Source: Leptospira andrefontaineae (GTDB lineage Bacteria; Spirochaetota; Leptospiria; Leptospirales; Leptospiraceae). Taken from it: a stretch of DNA of 64,000 nt. Below are positions 27,410 to 37,897 of this stretch, piece by piece. A program made the translations under genes and the position numbers. The stretch lies in NCBI RefSeq assembly GCF_004770105.1, contig NZ_RQEY01000010.1, forward strand, positions 396,373 to 460,372, given 5' to 3'. How positions within the stretch are numbered: the first letter of the stretch is position 1; each line of letters starts with the position of its first letter. A model generated the notes under the pieces. It saw only the letters and a program-made list of their open reading frames with translations, was not told the DNA's origin and ran no database searches.

Positions 27410-28699
27410 GTGCGTTTTTATTATATACTCGTATTCGCATCTTTTTTTGGAATATTATTCCTCCCTGCCCAGGCTTCGGAGAATGATACAGGAAAAGAAT
27501 TAGACTTGAATTCCATCATGACGATCGCGGAGAAAAATTCTCCTTTGCTCACTGCGATCCATTCCGACTTAGAAAGCCTTTTTTATAGAAGGAGGCAGGA
27601 AGGTAAAACCCAGAATCCTTCCGTTTATATTGATTACGGTCAAAGGAAAGCCGCGGACGAATCCGGAGCAGAATATGCCGTCCAAATAGAGCAGCCTGTT
27701 TATTTTCCCGGAAGGAAGGAACTCAAACAACTCTTAGTAGATAATGATTCCAAGATCAAAGAAATCCAACAAATCGAAGCATTCAACTCAATCCGTCTGA
27801 GTTCAATCAAATTTGCTTATCGTTACTTGGTAGCGGCAGATAAAAAGAATCACGTCAAAGAAAGACTTAAAAGACTTTCTTTGATAGAAAGTTATATCAA
27901 AGCCAGACCTTTCTTCACTCCCCAGGCAAAAACGGATCTATTTATCATAGAGACCAAAATTTTAGCCCTACGAAAACATTTTAACGATCTGGAACTAGGG
28001 GCCGCAAAAGATTACGAATCCTTAAACTTATATTTAAGACAAGAATTCGTCCCGAATCTAAAAATCCCTTATTTCAGATCAGGAGTAAAATTCGATCGTA
28101 AGGACCTGGAAAAAAAAGCCGTATCTCAAAACCCTTCTATCCTTGCCGCCAAGGGAGAATTAGATAAAGCTCGGACAGAACTTAGATTGGCAAACTTAGA
28201 GAAATATCCGGATTATTCCATTACAAGTCAGATCGGAGAGGATAAGTCCGGAGTTGCGAACAGATTTTACGATTTTGGATTAAAGTTCAGAATTCCAGTT
28301 TGGGACCAATTCCAAAACAAAGTAGCTTCTGCCGAGACAAACATGAAATCAAAGCAAGATAGACTAATATATCAGGAAAATTTAATACAAACTTCCTTTA
28401 ACCAATCATTCTTGGAATATGAACAATCCAAAATGAATCTAAAACTATATGATCTCACTCAGTTAGACCGGATAGATAGAGATCTGAACTTTGCCGATAT
28501 GGAGTTCAAGCGGGGAAGGATCCAACTCATCAGTTATCTGGAATTGGAAAACCAGCTACACGAAACACATCATGCTGTTCTGGACGCCCAAATTTCCCAT
28601 TTGGAAAGTCTTTTAAACCTGCTTTATATCACTAACGAAAAAGATATTTTAGGAGTAATGGGCAATGCTAGCCAGACTTTTGAATACCAGCCTAAATAA
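27410..28699 (+). CDS. TolC/CusC-type outer membrane efflux protein
   Basis: The 429-residue protein has a signal peptide (about 1-21) and two halves of long alternating helices and strands typical of the TolC/CzcC fold ([36 protein letters not shown]; second half [35 protein letters not shown]). It should form the trimeric outer-membrane duct of a metal efflux pump. Translation starts at GTG 27410 behind GAGG. Its 3' end overlaps the start of the RND gene by 35 bp, so expression is coupled. The loops lack any feature that would name the ion. Confidence 0.86.
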   Translation: MRFYYILVFASFFGILFLPAQASENDTGKELDLNSIMTIAEKNSPLLTAIHSDLESLFYRRRQEGKTQNPSVYIDYGQRKAADESGAEYAVQIEQPVYFPGRKELKQLLVDNDSKIKEIQQIEAFNSIRLSSIKFAYRYLVAADKKNHVKERLKRLSLIESYIKARPFFTPQAKTDLFIIETKILALRKHFNDLELGAAKDYESLNLYLRQEFVPNLKIPYFRSGVKFDRKDLEKKAVSQNPSILAAKGELDKARTELRLANLEKYPDYSITSQIGEDKSGVANRFYDFGLKFRIPVWDQFQNKVASAETNMKSKQDRLIYQENLIQTSFNQSFLEYEQSKMNLKLYDLTQLDRIDRDLNFADMEFKRGRIQLISYLELENQLHETHHAVLDAQISHLESLLNLLYITNEKDILGVMGNASQTFEYQPK

Positions 28700-31600
28700 C
28701 CCATTCCTATCCGTAGGACTGGTTTCGTTTTTATTAATATTCTCATTTTATACTTTAAACGAAGTCCCTATAGATGCGGTGCCGGACATCACCAATGTCC
28801 AAGTAATCGTCACAACTGACACCGGCTCCTTGGATCCGGAACAAGTGGAGAAAGTGATCACTTTTCCCTTGGAAACAGAACTTTTAGGCCTACCAAATCT
28901 AATAGATGTACGTTCCGTATCTAAATTCGGTTTATCTAATATATCTTTGATCTTCAAGGAAACCACGGATATTTATCAGGCAAGAGCTATGGTGGCGGAA
29001 AGAATCGCCAGCGCAAAGGAAAAACTTCCACCCGGTGCCACTCCTACAATCGTTCCAAACACTACAGGCCTCGGAGAGATCTTTTTCTATTCTGTGGAAG
29101 CTATTCCTGATTCCGAATTGGACAAACTTCCAGAAGAGAAAAAACTTTTGTTTTTAAGAACTGTTCAGGATTACGTGGTCCGCCCTCAGATCAAAGCAAT
29201 GGTCCCGGGAATTGTGGAAGTGGATTCCAATGGAGGATACGAAAAAGAGATCCATATAGATGTGGATCCTAACAGAATGAAACGTTGGGGACTTTCTATC
29301 GATCAGATCATCAGAGATATTTCTACGATTGGAGAAAGTTTCGGTGGCGGATTCATAGAGAATTCAGGCAAAATTTCCATCGTAAGAGCTTATGGACTTA
29401 AAAGAAATCTGAACGAGATCTCTGCAATTTCCGTTAGAAGAACTCTCACGGGTGCCTCGGTAAAAGTTTCGGATATAGCTGATGTGAATGAACACGGCAC
29501 ACCAAGATTAGGAGGAGCAAGCTCTAACGGAAAAGAGATCGTATTAGGCACTGCGTTAATGTTAAAAGGAGAAAATAGTTACAAAGTAAACGAAGATCTC
29601 CACAAAGCAGTTTCAAATTTAAGTCTGCCTGAAAACGTTAGAGTAAGAATTTTATTAGAAAGATCCTTCTTGATACAATCCACCATCAAGACTGTCCTAA
29701 AAAACCTAGGAGAAGGTGCAATCCTAGTCATACTTACACTTTTTCTAATATTATTCAACTTAAGAGCTTCCCTGATCGTGGCATTGATCATACCGGGCTC
29801 TATGCTGCTTGCTTCCATTTGTATGAGATTTTTCGGGATCTCTGCCAATCTAATGAGTTTGGGAGCGATCGATTTCGGACTATTAGTGGACGCATCCATT
29901 GTTATCACTGAAAATGTTCTGTCTAAATTCGAGACTGGAAAATTTACAAGCAATGAAGAAAAACGTAAAGTTATCCTGGATTCTTCCCTAGAAGTTTTAA
30001 AGCCCGTATCTTTCGGGATATTAGTGATCATGTTAGTCTATGTCCCGATCCTTACTCTGGATGGGATACCAGGAAGAATGTTCCGACCTATGGCAGAAAC
30101 AGTGCTTCTTGCATTGGGATTTAGTTTATTCTTAGCAGTGTTCCTTCTTCCTCCCCTTTTATACTTCTTCTTATCACCTAAAAATTTAGGAGCGCATAGC
30201 AAGAAGAAGGACAGTAAGATCATAAATTGGTACGCGGAAAAATTACCTAAGATCTTGGACCAACCTCGCAAGATCATTATATATTCATTAATATTCTTCG
30301 CAGTTACACTTCTTATCTATTTTAGAATGGGAACAGTATTCCTTCCAAAATTAACGGAAGGGGATCTGATGTTAGTCATTGTTCGAAACGGAAACACAGG
30401 ACTGGAGGAAAGTTTAAAAGAACAGAAAGAATTAGAACTTTTTCTTGGGCAACTGCCTGAAGTGGAAAGTGTATTCTCCAGGATAGGAACAAGCTCGGTT
30501 GCAAACGATCCGATGGGTCCATTCAATGCGGACACATTCATCATTCTAAAAAAAGATATTCTTCCGAATCTTTTAGAAAAGAACACATGGGAAAAATTTC
30601 TAGATAAGATAGAAACAACTGTAAAAGAAAAATTCCCTGAATCAGAACTAACCCTAAGTCAACCATTAGAAGCGAGATTCAACGAACTACTTGAAGGAAG
30701 TAGAGCGGATATAAGTGTTCGGATCTTAGGAAAAGATCTTAACGTCTTATTACAACTCCAGGAAGAATTAAAAAACACGTTACAAAAGATCCCGGGAGCC
30801 GCAGAGGTAGAATTAGACCCTATCATGGCATTAAGAAAATCGAATGTAATCGATGTGATCCCTGATAGCAATAAACTCAAATACTATAATATCTCCTTAC
30901 CTCTATTTAACTCCGTTTTAGAAAGTTCCATGAGTGGCTTTGAATTAGGAGGATTTTACGAAGAAGAAGTTAGATTCCCTATCAAGATCAGACTCTCTGA
31001 AGAATTCCGGAACAGAGAATCAGAAATTGGAGATATTAATGTAGGAACGGAAGATGGAGGAACTGTACCGATACGACTTTTAGCCTCTATCCAAAAAAGG
31101 GAGAAGGTCATGACAATTTCCAGAAATAAATCCAGAAGATTTGTCGCCGTTTCTGTAAACTTAAGAGGCCGAGATTTAGAAGGATTTTATAAGGAAGCAA
31201 TCTCAGAAGTTTCTAAATTACAGATCCCTAATGGATATTCTATCTTCTGGGGAGGACAGATCGAAAATCTTTCCCAGGCAAAAGAGAAACTTTCCGTAAT
31301 AATTCCCGCAACATTGTTTATGATATTTACCGTTCTATACTTAGGACTCAGATCTATTAAACAAGCATTGCTAGTATTCTTCTGTGTTCCATTCGCATTA
31401 ACAGGAGGAATTTGGTTCCTTTTCCTTAGAGGAATGGACTTAAGTGTTTCTGCATTCGTAGGATGTATCGCCCTTTCGGGAATTGCGGTCTTGAACGGAC
31501 TCGTTAAACTTTACACAATAGATCGAATCCGAGAAGAAAGTAGATTAAGTGTAAGAGAAGCAGTATTAGAAGGTGCAGTCAGCCGTATTCGCCCAGTAGT

Positions 31601-31772
31601 CATGACTGCGCTCGTCGCTTCTTTCGGATTTATTCCTATGGCATTCGGAACTGGATTAGGTGCGGAAGTTCAAAAACCTCTGGCCACTGTAGTGATCGGA
31701 GGAATTTTTTCTTCCACGATCCTAACCCTGGTATTAATGCCTGCGTTCTACTATTGGTTAGAAAAAGAATAA
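28665..31772 (+). CDS. Heavy-metal efflux RND permease (CusA/CzcA family)
   Basis: The 1035-residue protein is a full-length RND pump with twelve membrane spans and two large periplasmic domains. It has the HME-subfamily signature [19 protein letters not shown] in helix 4 (about residue 400), where the Asp residues carry protons, plus [11 protein letters not shown] near the N-terminus and [15 protein letters not shown] near the C-terminus. It exports Cu, Ag, Zn, Co, Ni or similar ions across the envelope with TolC. No HlyD-type adaptor gene (CusB/CzcB) is adjacent, which is unusual. The start at 28665 lies within the TolC gene. Confidence 0.9.
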   Translation: MLARLLNTSLNNPFLSVGLVSFLLIFSFYTLNEVPIDAVPDITNVQVIVTTDTGSLDPEQVEKVITFPLETELLGLPNLIDVRSVSKFGLSNISLIFKETTDIYQARAMVAERIASAKEKLPPGATPTIVPNTTGLGEIFFYSVEAIPDSELDKLPEEKKLLFLRTVQDYVVRPQIKAMVPGIVEVDSNGGYEKEIHIDVDPNRMKRWGLSIDQIIRDISTIGESFGGGFIENSGKISIVRAYGLKRNLNEISAISVRRTLTGASVKVSDIADVNEHGTPRLGGASSNGKEIVLGTALMLKGENSYKVNEDLHKAVSNLSLPENVRVRILLERSFLIQSTIKTVLKNLGEGAILVILTLFLILFNLRASLIVALIIPGSMLLASICMRFFGISANLMSLGAIDFGLLVDASIVITENVLSKFETGKFTSNEEKRKVILDSSLEVLKPVSFGILVIMLVYVPILTLDGIPGRMFRPMAETVLLALGFSLFLAVFLLPPLLYFFLSPKNLGAHSKKKDSKIINWYAEKLPKILDQPRKIIIYSLIFFAVTLLIYFRMGTVFLPKLTEGDLMLVIVRNGNTGLEESLKEQKELELFLGQLPEVESVFSRIGTSSVANDPMGPFNADTFIILKKDILPNLLEKNTWEKFLDKIETTVKEKFPESELTLSQPLEARFNELLEGSRADISVRILGKDLNVLLQLQEELKNTLQKIPGAAEVELDPIMALRKSNVIDVIPDSNKLKYYNISLPLFNSVLESSMSGFELGGFYEEEVRFPIKIRLSEEFRNRESEIGDINVGTEDGGTVPIRLLASIQKREKVMTISRNKSRRFVAVSVNLRGRDLEGFYKEAISEVSKLQIPNGYSIFWGGQIENLSQAKEKLSVIIPATLFMIFTVLYLGLRSIKQALLVFFCVPFALTGGIWFLFLRGMDLSVSAFVGCIALSGIAVLNGLVKLYTIDRIREESRLSVREAVLEGAVSRIRPVVMTALVASFGFIPMAFGTGLGAEVQKPLATVVIGGIFSSTILTLVLMPAFYYWLEKE

Positions 31773-31797
31773 ACCATGCTTATCATCCGACTGAGAG

Positions 31798-32364
31798 TTA
31801 ACAACCGCAGCCGGATGATTTTCGAGCTCCTTTCTTCTTCTTAAAAGAAATCCAAAACCAAATTCCTGCAAAAACAATCCCAATCGCTGGCACCATATAT
31901 CTTTCTAGATCCAAAAGATTTCCTAAAATTTCTGCAGAGACCCATCCGAAAAGTAAAGGAGCTAAACAAGATAAACATAAGATCCCAGCTAGCAAAACCG
32001 AAAGTTTGGTGAAAGATTTTACTTTGGCTGGAACTCCTTGATTCTCTTTTTTCCGATCCAAAAAGGCGGATCTGAAAAAATTTACCCCTTCTTTGCTAGA
32101 AGAGATCTGAATCATATGTCCATTCTGATTTTTCTCCAATTTGAATTCTAAAAATGGGCAACATTGGTGTTCTTTGGAAAACCATTCTGTTAATTCTTCT
32201 GCGGATAAGGAATGATCAAAATAAAGTTCTAATCCTTCTTCCGTTTCCAAAAATCCTTTAGCACGATCCAATACCTTTTCCGAATGAGAAATATGGGACC
32301 TTCTTTCCTCGTTCGTAAATACTGTTAAATCACAGGCTATAGGTGTTTCTTTTTTTGTTAACAT
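31798..32364 (-). CDS. Cys-rich two-span membrane protein of a MerR-controlled metal locus
   Basis: The 188-residue protein has a soluble N-terminal part with Cys11 and a Cys pair at 68-69 (KEHQCCPFLEF), two membrane spans (about 120-145, with C130 and C133, and 155-175) and a C-terminal Gly-Cys-Gly-Cys. Cys pairs in and next to membrane spans recall mercury transporters of the MerT/MerC type, but I cannot assign it to either. The start is ATG 32364, preceded by AGGAGG; upstream in-frame codons lack such a site. It is divergent from a MerR regulator and has a typical MerR-type promoter. The ion is unproven; mercury or zinc are reasonable. Confidence 0.7.
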   Translation of the reverse strand: MLTKKETPIACDLTVFTNEERRSHISHSEKVLDRAKGFLETEEGLELYFDHSLSAEELTEWFSKEHQCCPFLEFKLEKNQNGHMIQISSSKEGVNFFRSAFLDRKKENQGVPAKVKSFTKLSVLLAGILCLSCLAPLLFGWVSAEILGNLLDLERYMVPAIGIVFAGIWFWISFKKKKGARKSSGCGC

Positions 32365-32392
32365 AGTCAACCTCCTGACTGAAAACAGGTCC

Positions 32393-32424
32393 AATATACA
32401 GGTTGGAGTTAGGTCCAAGGTCAA
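32393..32424 (-). promoter_or_regulatory. MerR-type promoter with 20-bp spacer and dyad
   Basis: Reading the minus strand, TTGACC (-35, 32424-32419) and TATATT (-10, 32398-32393) are separated by exactly 20 bp, longer than the usual 17. The spacer carries the dyad TTGGA-N6-TCCAA (32403-32418). This is the layout that MerR-family activators untwist. It drives the Cys-rich membrane protein gene and lies just upstream of the merR-like gene, so that regulator is the likely ligand-sensing partner. Confidence 0.78.
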
Positions 32425-32443
32425 TAGCTGAGGCAAAAATTTT

Positions 32444-32836
32444 ATGCAAGAAAACAGAAATTTTTTAATAGGTCAATTAGCGGAGAAGGTAGGTGTTTCA
32501 ACGGATACTGTTCGTTATTATGAAAAAGAAGGACTGATCCGCTCTCATAGGCATACAAATAATTATAGGATCTATTCTGAATCAGATCTTAAAAAGTTGG
32601 GTTTTATCTCAGATGCTCAAGGCTCGGGATTTACTCTTAGAGAGATAAAGGAACTTTTATCCTTAATAGACGAAGGAAGAAGAGATTGTTCCGATTACGA
32701 AAGTGTTGCCAAACAAAAAATAAATGAGATCGATTCCAAGATCAGAGTTTTGGAAGAATATAAGAATTCTTTAAAGTCTTCTCTGGAATGTTGCAGTCCC
32801 GAAACAAAAGAATGTAAAAGCCTGCCATCTTTTTAG
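32444..32836 (+). CDS. MerR-family metal-sensing transcriptional regulator
   Basis: The 130-residue protein has the MerR winged helix (about 8-75; IGQLAEKVGVSTDTVRYYEKEGLI) and a dimerisation helix with Cys at 82, 116, 117 and 124. This spacing (single Cys at the start of the helix, then CC-x6-C) matches ZntR/MerR-type metal sites (C79, CC114-115 and C124 in ZntR), so it should bind a thiophilic ion such as Zn, Pb, Cd or Hg. On binding it would activate the divergent 20-bp-spacer promoter. The ATG at 32444 lies 80 bp from the divergent start, leaving room for that one promoter. Confidence 0.88.
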   Translation: MQENRNFLIGQLAEKVGVSTDTVRYYEKEGLIRSHRHTNNYRIYSESDLKKLGFISDAQGSGFTLREIKELLSLIDEGRRDCSDYESVAKQKINEIDSKIRVLEEYKNSLKSSLECCSPETKECKSLPSF

Positions 32837-32956
32837 ATCAGCTACATAGTTTAGAATGATTCCTGATAAGAAAAATAATTTACTAAGCTCGAATTTTTTG
32901 ATTCAATAGAAATTTATTTCTATCTCGATTGTTATTTTAGATTACGGAGAAAAACG

Positions 32957-33520
32957 ATGCTCTCTCGAATTTGCATTTCTTTTGTCATCTTTTCCATAAT
33001 TATTGCATGTGATAAAGCAGATCCAATTGCTTTAGACGCTTCCAAATCACTACCAGGCTTAGCGGTAGATCTTAGTTTTTCTCAGATTATTTTCAGTACG
33101 CCACAATCACACCAAGGGACCTCTGATTATTGGCATTGCTCACTTTCTACCAACTGCCAAAACATATATAGCCTGAACCTAAACCAAGCGGATACTGTAA
33201 CAGTCACAGTGAATTCAGTTACTGGTGACTCGGTTGTGCGACTGGCTTTATTTTCTGGTTCTACCTTAAATGGAACGAACTTGATTAACGGAGCTACAAC
33301 CGACAGAGAATGTGGAGGACAGAACGTAAGCGATACAATTGCGATTTCTATCCCAAGTGCAGGACCTTATTCTTTAGCAGTAGGAAGAGACTGGGGAAAT
33401 AGCGCAGACGCTAGCGGAACCTACGTGCTCACTCTTTCCTCCGCCTTGGTCAGTATGTCCGAATTTGCAAAAATATCTTCGAATACTCCGACTCAATCTT
33501 CCGGTTATAGTTGTCCTTAA
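32957..33520 (+). CDS. Hypothetical lipoprotein with PPC-like domain
   Basis: The 187-residue protein has a signal sequence and lipobox (IIIACDK, Cys near 18). Residues 60-165 resemble a pre-peptidase C-terminal (PPC) beta domain: DTVTVTVNSVTGDSVVRLALFSG and GPYSLAVGRDW...GTYVLTLSS. A few Cys (CSLSTNC, REC) may form disulfides. PPC domains usually accompany secreted proteases, but no catalytic domain is present. GGAG lies just upstream of the ATG. The function is unknown; surface or periplasmic location is likely. Confidence 0.72.
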   Translation: MLSRICISFVIFSIIIACDKADPIALDASKSLPGLAVDLSFSQIIFSTPQSHQGTSDYWHCSLSTNCQNIYSLNLNQADTVTVTVNSVTGDSVVRLALFSGSTLNGTNLINGATTDRECGGQNVSDTIAISIPSAGPYSLAVGRDWGNSADASGTYVLTLSSALVSMSEFAKISSNTPTQSSGYSCP

Positions 33521-33521
33521 A

Positions 33522-34718
33522 TTACGCTGCGACAGCTTGCAATTTTTTCTTCAACACTGTAGCAGCCAAAGCATAACCACCGCCTGCTCCGTCTATAAAA
33601 TGCACTTCTCGCTCTGTTCCTGCATGTAAAAGACAAGTCATTAAGGCCCTATCTGAGATATGAATTCCGAAATGTAATTTGCCCGCCTTCTCCGCTTCCT
33701 CCAAGCTGGACTCTAATTTTTTTCGATCGATAGTATCCGTTGCAAATACCATTTTGAAGGTTCCGTCGAATTTTCTAAAATCGGAAGAGATGATCTGATA
33801 GTTTTTCAATTTGTTTAGTTTATAATGAAATGCTTTTAAAGGTAGATTCCAGCGAATCGCAAGTTCAGCACCATACGTCTCGAACTTGATCTTCCAAAGA
33901 TATAATTTTTTTAATATACTATTTCCTTTGGAAGAAGCCATCGCCTCCTTATTCAGAACGGAAGAAGAATGTTCTATTATCAAATTTTCCTCCCGCAATG
34001 GATGATATTCCCTTTCAGAACCATATAAAGAATCGATTAAGGACAATAGACCGGAAAGGGTTTTTGCTGCTTCTGAATCGGAATCCGAATTGATCTTTAC
34101 GATGAGTGCGACCATTTCACCTTTCGGACTCTGTATATCCTTCCATCTACAAGTAAAACCGGAAAAATCAGCGCGAATATTTGGAATATAAGAATTATCT
34201 GTTAGATACTTGGAGTTAGGCTCCTTGATCTTGATCTCCGCATATGCCACACCGGTTCCGCCTAAAACAGCCTGAGTATAATGTTTAGAGATCCTAAGTT
34301 TGGCCATAGTCAGACTATAACCTGCTTCATAAATTGCGGAGACAGGCACAAATCCGATCCGGAGATCTAGTTTAAAGTAGTCTCGCACAAATTCTCTTGT
34401 ATCCGCAAGGATATCCTGGATCTCATTTAATCGTGACCCTGGAAGTAAGATGGTCACTCCATCTCCCCCAAAGAAGAATGGAAACTCCATATCCTTAAGA
34501 AGATTTGTAATCCCCATTAAGGTCAGCCCCCCAGCCATATTCACATCCTTATATCTGCCTTCTAAAATCGCTTCAGTCGACTTTACTATGTCCGTAACGA
34601 TCACAATCCAATCATCCGGGACCTTTCTATAATGTTTGCTATCAGTAACTTCTGAAAATTGGGAAATCTCAGGAAGATCCTTATAAAAGTTTGTGGTAGA
34701 ATGTGAGAGGATATTCAT
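33522..34718 (-). CDS. DUF3095 protein (adenylate/guanylate cyclase-like)
   Basis: The 398-residue protein matches DUF3095: FYKDLPEISQFSEVTDSKHYRKVPDDW, then VTDIVKSTEAILEGRYKDVN and FGGDGVTILLPG. The two acidic loops (VTDIVKST and GGDG) lie where class III nucleotide cyclases bind metal and nucleotide, so the family is thought to be cyclase-like, but activity is not established. The C-terminal half carries paired beta-strands (LHFGIHISDRALMTCL). I start it at ATG 34718; a TTG at 34763 would add 15 residues. It is divergent from the proline catabolic genes. Confidence 0.83.
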   Translation of the reverse strand: MNILSHSTTNFYKDLPEISQFSEVTDSKHYRKVPDDWIVIVTDIVKSTEAILEGRYKDVNMAGGLTLMGITNLLKDMEFPFFFGGDGVTILLPGSRLNEIQDILADTREFVRDYFKLDLRIGFVPVSAIYEAGYSLTMAKLRISKHYTQAVLGGTGVAYAEIKIKEPNSKYLTDNSYIPNIRADFSGFTCRWKDIQSPKGEMVALIVKINSDSDSEAAKTLSGLLSLIDSLYGSEREYHPLREENLIIEHSSSVLNKEAMASSKGNSILKKLYLWKIKFETYGAELAIRWNLPLKAFHYKLNKLKNYQIISSDFRKFDGTFKMVFATDTIDRKKLESSLEEAEKAGKLHFGIHISDRALMTCLLHAGTEREVHFIDGAGGGYALAATVLKKKLQAVAA

Positions 34719-34831
34719 CGAGTGGCCTACCGAACTTTGACTGTCTTTCCGCGCAAAAGGCAATGCTTTTTTCCAACTCGTAATATTTGATTTGGGAATA
34801 GTGGATGCAAAAGCTTTTCATAAAGGTTCGC

Positions 34832-36253
34832 ATGGCAAAACCGCTGGAATCGGAACAAAATAGAATGAAGGCTACAGAAGAAAGCGAATCCAGAATAATT
34901 ACTTCTTTCTCAGATCTACAAGAAAGGATCTTGGAAAAAGGTAAGGAATTATTTCGTTTAAGTGATTCCTTTGAAGATGGTTTTTTTAGCACATACAGAT
35001 TATTCTCCAAAAGTCTTTTGTTTTTGGAAAACCGCCCACTTTTAAAACTACAGGCGTTCAGATTTGCCGATCTATTCCCTAGCCTAAGTTCTCTTTCATC
35101 TATCTCCCGTTATATCCGGATCTATTTTGTTGAAACTCCAACAGAACTTCCTAAATGGATCTTGTTATTTCTTTCCGTATTTCTATCCAATCGACTCAGT
35201 TCCGCATTTGTAGCATTAGGCGCTAAGATAGGGATCCAACTCACTGCAAAATTTTTTATTTTAGGCAGGACCTACGGTTCTGATCGTAAAAAGATCTTAA
35301 GCAGATACAAAAATGGGATCTGCTCCACAATAGACATATTGGGAGAAGCTGTGCTCTCCGAAAAAGAAGCGGAACGTTATACCTCAGAATATCTAGTTTT
35401 ATTGGAAGAAATTTCCAAGGATAAAGAACTTTTCGAAATACGTAACTCCAAATTTCCAGGAGAGCCTACCGGGAACGTTTCAGTAAAATGTTCTTCTTTG
35501 TATTCTCAATTAGATCCTCTTGCACATGAATCTTCCGTAACTCATCTAATAGAGAAGTTAAGGCCAATCCTTAAATCTGCTGTTTCTAAAAATATTTTTA
35601 TCAATCTGGATATGGAGCAGTATGAGACCAAGGATATCATTATGGACACTGCATTCCGGATCTTTGCAGATCCTGAATTCCAAGACTATCCTCATTTCGG
35701 GATCGTGGTCCAAGCATATCTCAAAACTTCTCAAAAAGATCTGCAAAAGGTAATCGAATATTCTAAAAAACGAAAGTATCCTCTGACTGTTCGTTTGGTA
35801 AAAGGCGCTTATTGGGAATATGAAATGACCCAGGCTGCCCAGAAAGGATGGGAGCCCCCGGTTTTTCTCATTAAATCCGACACGGATAGAAATTATGAAG
35901 AATGTTCAGTGCTCTTACTCAAGTCTTACCCTCATATTCGACCTGCATTCGGTTCTCATAATATTAGAAGTCTTTCTTCCGCATTTGTAAGAGCTGCCGA
36001 GAATTCAGTCCCGGAAAATTTTTTCGAAGTACAGATGTTATATGGAATGGGCAATTCCTATAAGCAAGCAATTCGAAGTTTAGGAATTTCAGTGAGAGAA
36101 TATTCTCCAATCGGCGAAGTAATCCCTGGTATGGCCTACTTAGTAAGAAGGTTACTCGAAAATTCCACCAACGAAGGCTTTCTGAAAAACATCAATGCGA
36201 ATAGTAAAGATAGGGAGCGATTATTGTATTTGGAGAATCCAAAATTAAAATGA
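34832..36253 (+). CDS. Proline dehydrogenase
   Basis: The 473-residue protein has a helical N-terminal part (about 1-120) and a FAD-binding beta/alpha barrel with family motifs NVSVKCSSLYSQLDP, FINLDMEQYETKDI, VVQAYLKTS, TVRLVKGAYWEYE and AFGSHNIRS. It oxidises proline to pyrroline-5-carboxylate, passing electrons to quinone at the inner membrane. The downstream aldehyde dehydrogenase overlaps it by 4 bp (ATGA), so the two enzymes of proline breakdown are translationally coupled; in many Gram-negative bacteria they are fused in PutA. ATG 34832 follows AAAGG at a good distance; ATG 34805 is the alternative. Confidence 0.88.
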   Translation: MAKPLESEQNRMKATEESESRIITSFSDLQERILEKGKELFRLSDSFEDGFFSTYRLFSKSLLFLENRPLLKLQAFRFADLFPSLSSLSSISRYIRIYFVETPTELPKWILLFLSVFLSNRLSSAFVALGAKIGIQLTAKFFILGRTYGSDRKKILSRYKNGICSTIDILGEAVLSEKEAERYTSEYLVLLEEISKDKELFEIRNSKFPGEPTGNVSVKCSSLYSQLDPLAHESSVTHLIEKLRPILKSAVSKNIFINLDMEQYETKDIIMDTAFRIFADPEFQDYPHFGIVVQAYLKTSQKDLQKVIEYSKKRKYPLTVRLVKGAYWEYEMTQAAQKGWEPPVFLIKSDTDRNYEECSVLLLKSYPHIRPAFGSHNIRSLSSAFVRAAENSVPENFFEVQMLYGMGNSYKQAIRSLGISVREYSPIGEVIPGMAYLVRRLLENSTNEGFLKNINANSKDRERLLYLENPKLK

Positions 36254-37830
36254 ACTATCATCATAATTCCAATTTTCAAAATGAAACCCTAAGAGATTTT
36301 TCGAGAGAAGAAGAAAGATCCATTTTAAACAAAGGATTTGTTTCTATCCGAAAAGAATTTCCAATACAAGTGTATCCTATTATCTCCGGAAAAACAAAAA
36401 AATCTTCTTTGATTGTTCCGACTCAAAATCCGGCAAATACATCGGAAAAAATCGCAGATATACATTATGCTTCCATAAAGGATGCGGAAGAAGCAACAAA
36501 ATACTCAGTCCAATTTTTTGAAACTTGGAAAAGCACGAAGCCAGATATCAGAATTGGATTCTTAAAAAAAGCGGCAAACATTCTACGCTCACAAAAAGCA
36601 GAGCTGACCGCATTGATATCTTTAGAAGTAGGAAAAGGGATCAAGGACATAGATGCGGAAATAGCAGAGGCAATCGATTTCTGTGAATTTTATGCGAAAG
36701 AAGCAGAGAATATTTTTCAACCCAGAAAAAGAGACCTATTGGGAGAAGAGAATATTTATACATATATACCAAGAGGAGTCACCTTGGTAGTAGCTCCCTG
36801 GAACTTTCCCTTAGCAATCCTTTGTGGAATGACGGTGGCTCCTTTAGTCGCCGGAAATCCAGTCATCATGAAACCCGCAGAACAATCTTCTGCAATTGCA
36901 TTCAAACTTTTTAATATATTAATAGAAGCCGGCATTCCTTCATCTGCACTTCATTTTTTACCCGGAAAAGGAGAAGAGATCGGGGCTTATTTAGTAAAAC
37001 ATCCTGAAATCCATACGATCAATTTTACGGGCTCCAGAGCAGTCGGATTAGGAATGATCAGAGAGGCAGCTTCTCAAAATCTAAAATTTGTGAAAAAAGT
37101 AGTCGCTGAGATGGGAGGCAAAAATGCTTTGATCGTGGACGAAGACGCGGACCTGGATGAGGCAGTGATAGCATCCATACAATCCGCATTCGGATTCCAA
37201 GGACAAAAATGCAGCGCACTTTCTCGTATTATACTTTTGGAATCTAAATATGATACTTTCAAAAATAGATTTATAGATGCTCTACAATCTTTGAAACCAG
37301 GATTACCGGAAGATCCATCCGTAAAAGTTGGCCCGGTAATAGATTCTGAATCGAAAACAAGATTGGATGGAATCGCTTCGCAGTTTACCTCTAAAATCCT
37401 AAGCAAACTTAAAATAGAAGAAGGCCAAAAACATTCAGGCCATTTCGTAGAACCTATCGTTTTTGAAAGTGAGGACCCTAGTTCTCCTTTAGGGCAAACG
37501 GAATTTTTTGGACCTTACGTTACCTTATTCAAAGCTAAAAATTTTGAAGACGCAATGAAAATAGCGAATAACGTAGACTATGCTCTCACCGGAGGAATCT
37601 TCTCCAGAAATCCAAAGAATATACAATACGCGAAAGAAAAATTCGAAGTTGGGAACTTATATATTAATAGAGGCATCACTGGAGCTGTAGTAGATAGACA
37701 ACCATTCGGCGGTTATAAACTTTCAGGGGTGGGAGCAAAGGCAGGCGGCCCTGATTATCTAAAACAATTTTTGGAACCAATTAGCATCACTGAGAATACG
37801 ATGCGCAGAGGGTTTATTCCGGAAACTTAG
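36250..37830 (+). CDS. L-glutamate gamma-semialdehyde (P5C) dehydrogenase
   Basis: The 526-residue aldehyde dehydrogenase has the NAD-binding motifs VVAPWNFPLAI and FTGSRAVGLGM, the Glu base in EMGGKNALIV, and the catalytic Cys in FGFQGQKCSALSRI. Length and the leading extension match PruA/PutA-type P5C dehydrogenases. It oxidises glutamate semialdehyde, made from pyrroline-5-carboxylate, to glutamate with NAD. The start codon overlaps the proline dehydrogenase stop (ATGA at 36250). Together the pair lets proline serve as a carbon and nitrogen source. Confidence 0.9.
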   Translation: MNYHHNSNFQNETLRDFSREEERSILNKGFVSIRKEFPIQVYPIISGKTKKSSLIVPTQNPANTSEKIADIHYASIKDAEEATKYSVQFFETWKSTKPDIRIGFLKKAANILRSQKAELTALISLEVGKGIKDIDAEIAEAIDFCEFYAKEAENIFQPRKRDLLGEENIYTYIPRGVTLVVAPWNFPLAILCGMTVAPLVAGNPVIMKPAEQSSAIAFKLFNILIEAGIPSSALHFLPGKGEEIGAYLVKHPEIHTINFTGSRAVGLGMIREAASQNLKFVKKVVAEMGGKNALIVDEDADLDEAVIASIQSAFGFQGQKCSALSRIILLESKYDTFKNRFIDALQSLKPGLPEDPSVKVGPVIDSESKTRLDGIASQFTSKILSKLKIEEGQKHSGHFVEPIVFESEDPSSPLGQTEFFGPYVTLFKAKNFEDAMKIANNVDYALTGGIFSRNPKNIQYAKEKFEVGNLYINRGITGAVVDRQPFGGYKLSGVGAKAGGPDYLKQFLEPISITENTMRRGFIPET

Positions 37831-37897
37831 GAACTTCTTCTTTTTTTCTTGATTCTATTAATAAGATACCCTCCAATTAGGACCCTCGGATCCGAAC

